Shown here in pieces: positions 45,213 to 53,002 of a DNA stretch of 64,000 nt. The translations under genes and the position numbers were made by a program. The notes beneath the pieces are model-generated. The model was not told the DNA's origin. It searched no databases and worked only from the letters and a program-made list of their open reading frames with translations. How positions within the stretch are numbered: position 1 is the stretch's first letter; each line of letters starts with the position of its first letter. The stretch spans positions 124,001-188,000 of the forward strand of contig NZ_SWCI01000003.1 in assembly GCF_005116715.1 (NCBI RefSeq), written 5' to 3'. This stretch comes from Ferrimonas sediminicola. GTDB lineage: Bacteria; Pseudomonadota; Gammaproteobacteria; Enterobacterales; Shewanellaceae.

Positions 45213-47335
45213 TGAAGACCAAGAGCTTTGAGGTAACGGTGGCAGAGGACAGGATTGCCGTTATCACCATGGATGTTCCCGGTGAAACCATGAACACCCT
45301 TCGCAGTGAGTTTGGTGACGAGGTTCGTGAGATTCTCGACTATCTCGGCAGCCTGAGTGATCTGGCCGGGGTGGTGTTTACGTCGGGCAAAGCGGACTCC
45401 TTTATCGCCGGTGCCGACATCAATATGCTGGCCGCCTGTACAACCCGGGAGGATGTCTACCGTCTTTCCAGGGATGGCCACAAACTGTTCAACGAACTGG
45501 CAGGGCTGAAGGTGCCGGTGGTTGCGGCCATCCACGGTCCCTGTCTGGGAGGAGGCCTGGAGTTGGCCCTGGCCTGTGATTACCGGGTTATCAGTACCAG
45601 TCCCAAAACCGTCCTGGGTCTGCCCGAGGTGCAACTGGGTATTTTGCCTGGCGGTGGCGGCACCCAGCGTCTGCCCAAGCTGGTGGGGATCGCCAAGTCG
45701 CTGGATATGATGCTGACCGGCAAACAGCTCCGTCCCAAGCAGGCGGTGAAACTGGGCGTTGCCGACGAGATGGTCCCCGCGACCGTGTTGTTGGAGGTGG
45801 CCAAAAAGTGGGTCGCCAAGGGCAAACGCAGGAAGATCCAGCCCAGGCTCAAGGGGGTAGAGAAACTGCTGGAGATGACGCCGGTAGGACGCAACGTCAT
45901 CTATGACCAGGCCCTGAAGACGGTGATGAAGAAAACCATGGGGAACTATCCCGCCCCGGCCAAGATCATCGATTGCGTTAAGGCGGCTTCGGGGGAACTG
46001 GATCAGGGGCTGAAGCTGGAAGCCAGCCATTTTGCCGATCTGGTGATGTCAGCGGAATCCGCTGCGCTTCGGTCGATCTTCTTTGCGACTACCGAGATGA
46101 AGAAGGAGACCGGCGCCGGCGACGTCAAGCCAGCACGGGTCCATAAGGCGATGGTCCTCGGCGGCGGGTTGATGGGGGGCGGCATCGCCAATGTGACTGC
46201 GGTCAAGGCAAAGGTACCGGTTCGCATCAAGGATATCTCCCATCAAGGCATCAGTGCCGCGCTCTCCTCCACCTGGAAACAACTGGATAAGAAGGTCAAG
46301 CGTCGCCATATCTCTGTCGCGGAGAGGGACAGGACCATGAGCATGATGACCGGGACTACTGAGTATTCCGGGGTCAAGGATGTCGACATCGTGGTGGAAG
46401 CGGTGTTTGAGGACCTGAAGCTCAAGCACCAGATGGTCAGGGATGTGGAGCAGTATTGTGGCGAGAATACCATCTTTGCTTCGAACACCTCCTCCCTGCC
46501 TATTGGCCAGATTGCCGAGGCAGCCAGCCGTCCCGACAAGGTGATTGGCCTGCACTACTTTTCTCCGGTAGAGAAGATGCCTCTGGTGGAGGTGATTGCC
46601 CACAGGGGGACGTCGCCTGAAACCATCGCCACGACGGTGGCTTTTGCGAAGAAACAGGGGAAAACACCCATTGTGGTTCAAGATTGCGCCGGGTTCTATG
46701 TAAATCGCATTTTAGCACCCTATATGAACGAGGCTGCCAACCTCGTCTTGGAGGGTGAACCCATAGATAAATTGGATAAAGCACTGGTTAAATTCGGTTT
46801 TCCTGTTGGTCCAGTTACACTCTTGGATGAAGTTGGCATTGATGTGGGCGCCAAAATTTCGCCGATATTGGAGGCGGAACTGGGAGCCAGGTTCGCTTCG
46901 CCCCCGGCTTTCGCCAAACTTTTGGCGGATGGGCGTAAGGGGCGCAAGAATGGTAGGGGATTTTATCAGTTTGATGCCAAGAAGAAGGGCAAGAAGCCCG
47001 TGGATGAAAGCGTCTATAAGGTTCTTGGGGTAAATCCCGACGGAAGATTGTCGGATTCGGAGTTGTCTGAGCGCTGTGTGGTGCAGATGCTGAATGAAGC
47101 GGTCCGTTGCCTGGACGAGGGGATCATCGCCAGCGCTCGAGATGGCGATATCGGAGCCATCTTTGGCATCGGCTTCCCCCCCTTCCTCGGCGGTCCCTTC
47201 CGTTACATCGACAGCATGGGGCCGGCACGCCTGGTTGACCTGCTCAGGGGGTATGAGGCGCGTTTCGGCGAGCGTTTTGCCCCGTGTGAGCGACTGCTGG
47301 CCATGGCCGAAGCCGATCAGCGCTTTTACGGATAG
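45212..47335 (+). CDS. fadJ: Fatty oxidation complex alpha subunit FadJ
   Basis: Bifunctional enoyl-CoA hydratase / 3-hydroxyacyl-CoA dehydrogenase of 707 residues. The N-terminal crotonase domain shows SFIAGADINMLAA and AIHGPCLGGGLELALACDYR. The NAD-binding motif VLGGGLMGGGIANV begins at about residue 312, and the catalytic HYFSPVEKMPLVEVI segment is near 450. C-terminal dimerisation region ends FGIGFPPFLGGPFRYID. Lengths and order match E. coli fadIJ, the complex favoured anaerobically. The segment around 46680-46860 is less GC-rich than the rest but stays in frame. Confidence 0.94.
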   Translation: MKTKSFEVTVAEDRIAVITMDVPGETMNTLRSEFGDEVREILDYLGSLSDLAGVVFTSGKADSFIAGADINMLAACTTREDVYRLSRDGHKLFNELAGLKVPVVAAIHGPCLGGGLELALACDYRVISTSPKTVLGLPEVQLGILPGGGGTQRLPKLVGIAKSLDMMLTGKQLRPKQAVKLGVADEMVPATVLLEVAKKWVAKGKRRKIQPRLKGVEKLLEMTPVGRNVIYDQALKTVMKKTMGNYPAPAKIIDCVKAASGELDQGLKLEASHFADLVMSAESAALRSIFFATTEMKKETGAGDVKPARVHKAMVLGGGLMGGGIANVTAVKAKVPVRIKDISHQGISAALSSTWKQLDKKVKRRHISVAERDRTMSMMTGTTEYSGVKDVDIVVEAVFEDLKLKHQMVRDVEQYCGENTIFASNTSSLPIGQIAEAASRPDKVIGLHYFSPVEKMPLVEVIAHRGTSPETIATTVAFAKKQGKTPIVVQDCAGFYVNRILAPYMNEAANLVLEGEPIDKLDKALVKFGFPVGPVTLLDEVGIDVGAKISPILEAELGARFASPPAFAKLLADGRKGRKNGRGFYQFDAKKKGKKPVDESVYKVLGVNPDGRLSDSELSERCVVQMLNEAVRCLDEGIIASARDGDIGAIFGIGFPPFLGGPFRYIDSMGPARLVDLLRGYEARFGERFAPCERLLAMAEADQRFYG

Positions 47336-47438
47336 GTGTGGGTCTGGGTCAGAGAGGGCAGCTTAGGCTGCCTTTTTCATTGGCCGTGTGTCGTCTTGGC
47401 TATATAATGGCCAGCTTTGTGGCGATGTGGTGTGTCCT

Positions 47439-47636
47439 ATGCTGTGGTTACTGCTGATGCTGGTCAGTTCCGCCTTCTTCTATGTGGAGGCCTGTAAAGC
47501 CGGCCTGAGCCCAAAGCGATGGGGTATCGCCGGTTTTCTCGTGGGCCCCATGCTCTGGCCCCTGTTTCGCGTGCACGCCAACCTGGCGCTTCGCCGCGCC
47601 GTCGGCCGGGGTGACGTGCTCTGGACCATAAAATGA
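47439..47636 (+). CDS. Small membrane protein, unrecognised
   Basis: 65 residues starting MLWLLLMLVSSAFFYVEA, one or two hydrophobic stretches (residues 1-18 and about 30-45, GIAGFLVGPMLWPLF) separated by KAGLSPKRW, then a basic end. I do not recognise a family. The ribosome binding site is weak, so the start is uncertain; the frame is open from 47388. It lies between fadJ and a terminator, and composition is normal for the genome. Confidence 0.5.
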   Translation: MLWLLLMLVSSAFFYVEACKAGLSPKRWGIAGFLVGPMLWPLFRVHANLALRRAVGRGDVLWTIK

Positions 47637-47637
47637 C

Positions 47638-47662
47638 ATAGAGGAGCCAAGGGCTCCTCTAT
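47638..47662. terminator. Bidirectional terminator
   Basis: ATAGAGGAGCC (47638-47648), loop AAG, GGCTCCTCTAT (47652-47662): a perfect 11-bp stem serving both the plus-strand small membrane gene and the minus-strand repeat-protein/peptide transcript. Confidence 0.8.
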
Positions 47663-47688
47663 GATTCTCGTCATCGACCTTTCGGTCT

Positions 47689-47802
47689 TCAGGACCACCA
47701 GCTTCCTGCCGGTACCTCTCTGATATCCAATTCAGCCTTGATGCGCTTACGAGGTTTGCGAATCAATGTGTCCCTCAGAAGTGTGATCATTATTCTAATC
47801 AT
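47689..47802 (-). CDS. 37-residue basic peptide downstream of the repeat-protein gene
   Basis: A short frame with a good ribosome binding site: AGAGGA at 47811-47816 lies 8 nt before the ATG at 47802. The product begins MIRIMITLLRDTLIRKPRKR and ends EVPAGSWWS. It is strongly basic in the middle with an amphipathic N-terminus and two Trp near the C-terminus. It starts 41 bp after the repeat-protein stop on the same strand, so they are probably co-transcribed. A GACC-GAAA-GGTC hairpin (47676-47687) follows the stop. No family is recognised. Confidence 0.55.
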   Translation of the reverse strand: MIRIMITLLRDTLIRKPRKRIKAELDIREVPAGSWWS

Positions 47803-47843
47803 CGTACAGCTCCTCTGTCGGGGGAATATCTGTTGCTTATAAC

Positions 47844-48497
47844 TTAGGCGGTCTGCCGCTCGGACAGCTTGATCCAGGGGATGCCGCCGGCGAGCTGCTG
47901 GTCGGACAGCTTGATCCAGGGGATGCCACCGGCGACCTGCTGGTCGGACAGTTTTATCCAGGGGATGCCGCCGGCGAGCTGCTGGTCGGACAGCTTGATC
48001 CAGGGGATGCCGCCGGCGACCTGCTGGTCGGACAGTTTTATCCAGGGGATGCCGCCGGCGAGCTGCTGGTCGGACAGCTTGATCCAGGGGATGCCGCCGG
48101 CGACCTGCTGGTCGGACAGCTTGATCCAGGGGATGCCACCGGCGACCTGCTGGTCGGACAGCTTGATCCAGGGGATGCCGCCGGCGACCTGCTGGTCGGA
48201 CAGTTTTATCCAGGGGATGCCACCGGCGACCTGCTGGTCGGACAGCTTGATCCAGGGGATGCCGCCGGCGATCTGCTGGTCGGACAGTTTTATCCAGGGG
48301 ATGCCACCGGCGAGCTGCTGGTCGGACAGCTTGATCCAGGGGATGCCACCGGCGCTTTGTTGAGTATTTGATTTAATCCACGGAATGGAACCAGCAATTT
48401 CGGAAGTGGCCTGGTTGCCATGGCTGATGAAGGCGGAAGCAGAAAATGCTGTGGCGGTAGTAATGGCGATTACCAGAGTTTTCATTGCTGTTTTCAT
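47844..48497 (-). CDS. Secreted protein of thirteen 14-residue tandem repeats
   Basis: 217 residues: a Sec signal peptide (MKTAMKTLVIAITTATAFSASA), about 13 linker residues, then thirteen 14-residue units to the C-terminus. The unit is GGIPWIKLSDQQxA with x being Val, Leu or Ile; the first unit is diverged (SIPWIKSNTQQSA) and the last ends SERQTA. There is no Cys and no membrane anchor. AAGGA lies 8 nt before the ATG at 48497 but is inside a 10-bp hairpin. Gln-rich, aromatic, regular short repeats suggest a beta-solenoid, amyloid-like fibre or a multi-copy peptide precursor; none is demonstrated. It lies 87 bp downstream of a large c-di-GMP sensor gene. No family is recognised. Confidence 0.85.
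   Translation of the reverse strand: MKTAMKTLVIAITTATAFSASAFISHGNQATSEIAGSIPWIKSNTQQSAGGIPWIKLSDQQLAGGIPWIKLSDQQIAGGIPWIKLSDQQVAGGIPWIKLSDQQVAGGIPWIKLSDQQVAGGIPWIKLSDQQVAGGIPWIKLSDQQLAGGIPWIKLSDQQVAGGIPWIKLSDQQLAGGIPWIKLSDQQVAGGIPWIKLSDQQLAGGIPWIKLSERQTA
47847..48392 (-). repeat. 42-bp tandem repeat array (coding)
   Basis: Thirteen 42-bp units. Twelve are almost identical and differ mainly at three places: AAGCTG versus AAACTG at the Lys-Leu codons, one synonymous base in the Gly codon, and the first base of the variable Val/Leu/Ile codon. The variants alternate in partly regular order, as expected from expansion by unequal crossing-over. Confidence 0.9.
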
Positions 48498-48504
48498 GGG
48501 AGTG

Positions 48505-48538
48505 GTCCTTGCCGAAAAAAAATTTAATCGGCAAGGAC
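48505..48538 (-). promoter_or_regulatory. Hairpin sequestering the ribosome binding site of the repeat-protein gene
   Basis: On the minus strand GTCCTTGCCG (48538-48529) pairs perfectly with CGGCAAGGAC (48514-48505) across a 14-nt loop containing eight U. The AAGGA Shine-Dalgarno sequence (48510-48506) is wholly within the 3' arm, 8 nt from the ATG. Translation would need the stem opened. Confidence 0.7.
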
Positions 48539-48584
48539 TCAGCAATGGCTGTGCCAATCCTGAAAAGTTAGTAACCTTTCTAGA

Positions 48585-51500
48585 TCATACTGTTAACTTG
48601 TTAAGCTCATTTTTAAGCTTTTGTTCTATGTCGTTTTTTTTCAAAGGTTTGCTGAAATGGTAGCCTTGAATCAATTCGCACTTAAGAGCTTTTAAAACAG
48701 TAAGTTGCGAGCCATCTTCGATCCCTTCGGCCACCACCTGAAGATTCATGTTGTGGGCAATGGTAATAATGGAATCAACCATCTTCATATCTTTGTCGGA
48801 GACGGCGATGTCATCGATAAAGGACTTATCTATCTTCAACGTGTTGATGGGGAATCTCTTCAGATAGGAGAGAGACGAATAGCCCGTGCCAAAATCGTCC
48901 AGTGCTAGGTGGATGTGCATCTTATTGAGCTCTTGCATGATGCTGATCGCTTCCTCCGGGTGTTCGATGACCGCGCCCTCGGTGATCTCCAGTTCGAGGC
49001 TTTCGGGGGGAAGGCCGGTTTCCTCAAGTATGGCGTGCAGACGATGACACAGCTGTTTGGAGGCGAACTGCTGGCCGGAGATATTGACCGCCATGCGTCC
49101 ACGCAACAGCCCAGCTTTCCGCCAATGCTGGGCGGTTGCGCAGGCTTGCCTGAGAACCCAGAGATCGATATCGGCGATGAGGCCGGTCTCTTCGGCCAGG
49201 GCAATGAACTTATCGGGGTAGAGCAGGCCCTGAGTGGGGTGATTGATTCGGACCAGGGCCTCCATGCCGAAGATGGAGTCGTCGCTCAAAGCCATTTTGG
49301 GCTGATAGTGCAGCTCGAACCAGTTTTCCCTCAGTGCTTGGCGAATCATCGCTTCAACTTCGAAGCGCCTGACCGCATCCTGGTTCATAAAGTCATTGAA
49401 GAACTGAAAGCTTTGCCCGCCCTCGCTCTTAGCGTGGTACATGGCCAGATCGGCTTTCCTGAGCAGAGCATGGGGATCAGAGTCGTCCTCGGGGTAACTT
49501 ACGATGCCGATGCTGGCGTTGACTACGATCTCCTCCTCTTCGATGAGGAAAGGTTGAGCAAAGGTGTTGAGTATGCGGGTGGCGATCTTGGTAGCGTTCT
49601 TTATGGAGGCGTCGTTATCGGCGATCACCGCAAACTCGTCGCCGCCAAGGCGGTACAGTTCGCAGTCGTTAGTCAACTGGGCATTGAGCCTGTTGGCCAC
49701 ATGGCAAAGCAGGCTGTCACCCACATCGTGACCGAGTGTTTCGTTGATACGCTTGAAGTTATCAAGGTCGAAGACAAATAGGCAGTGGGCGCTCTCTCTC
49801 TTAATGCGGGCATCCAGGCTGATCTGCAGGTAGGTACGATTGGGCAGGCCGGTCAGCACGTCGTTGTTGGTCAGCCGCCTGAGTTCGGTTTCGTTCTGCT
49901 TCCTGTGGGTGATGTCGGTGAGAATACCCACGAAATAGCTGGGTTGGTTGTCCTCGGCCTTAATCAGGTCGATGACCACATCCAGGCAGATACGTCGACC
50001 ATCTGGTCTGAGGTGCTCCAGTTCAGAGGTCCAGCTGCCCTGGATCTTGACGATGTTGGAGATCTCCTGGAAGTAACCGGCGTCCAGATCCCCCAGGGAG
50101 AGCGGAGTGCCGGTGAGATCCTGGCGTTGATGGCCGAGGATCTTGCAGGCGCTGTCGTTCAGCTCCAGGTAATGGAAGTTGGCATCCAGGATGAACATGC
50201 CTTCGGAGATGTTGGTCAGGGCCCGGGCGAAGATGGTGAGGCGCTCCTCCGCTTCTTTTAGCTTGCTGATGTCTTTGATGGTGCCCGTCATACGGGTGGG
50301 GTTGTCATCGCCGTCCCGTTCTACAATTTTGGCCCGGTCGAGAATCCACACCCAGTTGTGCTGCTTGTCCCGTACCCTGTAGGTAGCCTCGAAGTGGTCC
50401 ACATCCCCCGTGAAGTGTGCCTCTAGCGCTTTTTGAACCCGCTCCCTGTCATTGGGATGGATGTTGCCGTTGTCGGTGGGGGCGCTGCGCTGGCCGTCCT
50501 GAGGGAAGTCCAGAGTACCCCAGATGTTGGAGCGGTAGATGCGTCCGGAGCGGATGTCCCAGTCCCACATCTCGTCACCGCTCCCCCAGAGGGACAGCTT
50601 AAGCCGCTCCTCACTCTGGGCGATGCGCAGTTGCACCAGTCTCCGTTGCTGAATGGAACGCAGAGCCAGCAGCATTAGGCTCAGAATCACCAAGGCATAG
50701 AGGCCACGGGCAAGATTGGAGAGCCACCAGGGCGGCAGGATCACTACATTCAGACTTCGAATTGGGCTTTCATGGCCCAGCCTATCGGTACTTTTAACCT
50801 GAAAGGTGTAATTGCCATAGGGGACATTGGTGTAGGTGGCCGCGTGGGCACTGGCATCGGCTTCGAGCCAGTGATCGTCGAGTCCTTCTAAACGATAAAA
50901 ATACTGTAGGTTGTGATCCAGGGCCTCTTGCGGGGAGGAGAAAGAGAAGGAGAAGGGGTAATCACTGTATTTTAAGGTTACGGACTCCGCGTAAGGGATC
51001 GCTTGTTTAAGGTTCAGTCCTACATTGACATCTTTGTTGAAGATACGAAAAGAGGTCAATACTGGCGCAATTCGTGGTTCTCGATACTTGTTAAAGTCAG
51101 AGACAAGGTTAATTCCCTCGCTACCGCCAAAAATCAGGGTGTCATCGAACTTGCCTGATGCCATGCCGTTGAAGTCATTTAAGGAACCCTGCTTATTGCC
51201 GAAGATCTTCAGGATCTCACCAGTGCTTTTATCAAGGACCAATAATCCAGCAGAACTTGCGCTAATTATACGGTCGCCGGTGACTTCGAAAGAGTATGCA
51301 ATATAATTATTAAGGTCGCTTATCTGGGTGGACTGACCACTGCTTGAAATTTCAAATATTCCATTATCAAGAGACTGAGCTAGTATTCTTCCCTCTGAGT
51401 ATTTAACACCTGAGACAATTCTTCCTTTTAAAAATTCACCATTTCTGACGAGGCTTCCATTAAGCTTGGTCAGCTGCACAGCTCCAGTTTGAGTGCCAAC

Positions 51501-52862
51501 AAACAATGCCTGTTTAGTGGCGGCACCATTCAGGATCGGCATGTTGATGCGTCTGTCAACTGGAGCTTTCTCAATTCTGGGCTCGCCATTAATATTTTTC
51601 AGCATCATTAGCCCATGTTCAACTGTACCCAGATAAATATTTGCTGAATATGGGTCTGGAATGATGGCGCTAAAAGTGGCTTGATGGTGCAGAACAACCT
51701 GTTCTAGGTTTTTATCAACTATTATTAGTTTGTTTTTTCCACTAATAAGAAGTTTTCCGGCATATTCATTAATGCCCTTCGGTCCGGAAATGCCAGTGTC
51801 AATGCTTCTGGCTTTTTGATAGGAGTGATCATATAGATGCAATACTGGGTCATTTTCGGCCAGCAGCAGGAACTCACCATACTGTTGAGCGCCCCAAATA
51901 TCTGTAAGATCAGGGTGGGATAATTTTTCTACGATCTTTTCTTTGCTGCTTTTTCGGAAAATTCCATTTCCATTTGTTCCTATTAATAGACTTCCATCGC
52001 GGTCGAAAAACAGAGTGGTGATAGCCAGTGATTCACTTTTGTTGTTATAAACTCTTCCGGCACTACCGCTTTTACTAAGCTGGACTGAAAAGACTTTATC
52101 CCTAGAGACGGCATAAATATTGTCATCTTGCGGGTTGTACTTTAGCTTTTGGTAGCCACTACCAAGATTAAACACTCTTTTTTCGCCTCTTTCGACAACG
52201 GAGATGCTTTCTTCTCCCAGAAGAAAAATCCTGTCTCCATATTTGTCTAGGTCTGAAAATGCTTGTTTGTCTGGTATTTTTAATGATGTGTTTTTATTAA
52301 CTATTGAGCCATCATACAATAATGCAATACCACCCTTTTCGAAGGGTATGAATTTGACGGCATTTACTCCATCGACCACCTTTTCAAATTCCATTGATTG
52401 AGTATCAAGACGGAATACACCGATGTTAGAAGCGATCCAAACGACATCTTCCTCCCTTTGCAGGTGACTGACCTTCATCCCTTCAGGTAGTGCCAGAGTC
52501 TCAAAGTGGTCTTCCGTGATGTTGTAGATATCGAGTGTTGTCTGCGTGGCTATTACCAGAGTATCAATGCTATCCAAATAGACCTGACTCAAAATGGTGT
52601 TAGAGCTCAAGCTGTTTGGGTTGCTATCCTGATGGCGGAAGATTTTGAACTCGTGACCATCGAAGCGGTTTAGCCCCTCCAGGGTGCCCACCCACAGCAT
52701 ACCGACTTTGTCCTGGGCGATTGACGTGACCACAGACTGGCTCAGTCCCTGGGTGGTGGAGAGGTGCTGGAACTTGTTTACCGGCTGCAGGGAGTCTCCC
52801 CAGGAGAGGGGCGGCAGGAGTAACACAGATAGGCCCAGAGCAATAACCGATTTTAGAGTCAT
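48585..52862 (-). CDS. Hybrid sensor: beta-propeller, PAS, GGDEF and EAL domains
   Basis: 1425-residue membrane protein. Signal peptide (about 1-22), a periplasmic two-component-regulator propeller (about 25-620, with VGMLWVGTLEGLNRFDG), a Y_Y_Y domain (about 630-705, ending NYTFQVKSTDRLG), one membrane helix (LARGLYALVILSLMLLAL), two PAS domains, GGDEF (intact GGDEF in YRLGGDEFAVIAD) and EAL (MEALVR with DDFGTGYSSL and the final KxxxE-type region). Both catalytic signatures look intact, so it may make and break c-di-GMP. Codons of the propeller half are more AT-rich than the cytoplasmic half, hinting at domain exchange. It is upstream of the repeat-protein gene on the same strand. Confidence 0.88.
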   Translation of the reverse strand: MTLKSVIALGLSVLLLPPLSWGDSLQPVNKFQHLSTTQGLSQSVVTSIAQDKVGMLWVGTLEGLNRFDGHEFKIFRHQDSNPNSLSSNTILSQVYLDSIDTLVIATQTTLDIYNITEDHFETLALPEGMKVSHLQREEDVVWIASNIGVFRLDTQSMEFEKVVDGVNAVKFIPFEKGGIALLYDGSIVNKNTSLKIPDKQAFSDLDKYGDRIFLLGEESISVVERGEKRVFNLGSGYQKLKYNPQDDNIYAVSRDKVFSVQLSKSGSAGRVYNNKSESLAITTLFFDRDGSLLIGTNGNGIFRKSSKEKIVEKLSHPDLTDIWGAQQYGEFLLLAENDPVLHLYDHSYQKARSIDTGISGPKGINEYAGKLLISGKNKLIIVDKNLEQVVLHHQATFSAIIPDPYSANIYLGTVEHGLMMLKNINGEPRIEKAPVDRRINMPILNGAATKQALFVGTQTGAVQLTKLNGSLVRNGEFLKGRIVSGVKYSEGRILAQSLDNGIFEISSSGQSTQISDLNNYIAYSFEVTGDRIISASSAGLLVLDKSTGEILKIFGNKQGSLNDFNGMASGKFDDTLIFGGSEGINLVSDFNKYREPRIAPVLTSFRIFNKDVNVGLNLKQAIPYAESVTLKYSDYPFSFSFSSPQEALDHNLQYFYRLEGLDDHWLEADASAHAATYTNVPYGNYTFQVKSTDRLGHESPIRSLNVVILPPWWLSNLARGLYALVILSLMLLALRSIQQRRLVQLRIAQSEERLKLSLWGSGDEMWDWDIRSGRIYRSNIWGTLDFPQDGQRSAPTDNGNIHPNDRERVQKALEAHFTGDVDHFEATYRVRDKQHNWVWILDRAKIVERDGDDNPTRMTGTIKDISKLKEAEERLTIFARALTNISEGMFILDANFHYLELNDSACKILGHQRQDLTGTPLSLGDLDAGYFQEISNIVKIQGSWTSELEHLRPDGRRICLDVVIDLIKAEDNQPSYFVGILTDITHRKQNETELRRLTNNDVLTGLPNRTYLQISLDARIKRESAHCLFVFDLDNFKRINETLGHDVGDSLLCHVANRLNAQLTNDCELYRLGGDEFAVIADNDASIKNATKIATRILNTFAQPFLIEEEEIVVNASIGIVSYPEDDSDPHALLRKADLAMYHAKSEGGQSFQFFNDFMNQDAVRRFEVEAMIRQALRENWFELHYQPKMALSDDSIFGMEALVRINHPTQGLLYPDKFIALAEETGLIADIDLWVLRQACATAQHWRKAGLLRGRMAVNISGQQFASKQLCHRLHAILEETGLPPESLELEITEGAVIEHPEEAISIMQELNKMHIHLALDDFGTGYSSLSYLKRFPINTLKIDKSFIDDIAVSDKDMKMVDSIITIAHNMNLQVVAEGIEDGSQLTVLKALKCELIQGYHFSKPLKKNDIEQKLKNELNKLTV

Positions 52863-53002
52863 TTCTGTATTTTTTATTAAATTATCGTATGTTAGAGCAG
52901 ACTACCGAACCTAGCATGCCGTGCCCTAAATGAACAGAGTACATCTGTAAGGAGCCGTTTGGTTGCCGTATCCATGGCCATCACCTCCGGGAGTCTGGAA
53001 TG

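Noticed and set aside
47869-48363. Plus-strand repeat frame (MIQGMPPASCWSDSL units)
   Set aside because: Mirror of the 42-bp repeats. It has no ribosome binding site or signal peptide, while the minus-strand frame has both.
47847-48392. Possible CRISPR-like array
   Set aside because: The 42-bp repeats are contiguous without spacers and lie within a reading frame.
48505-48538. Reading the hairpin before the repeat gene as a terminator of the sensor gene
   Set aside because: The U run is in the loop and not after the stem, so it does not fit a Rho-independent terminator.
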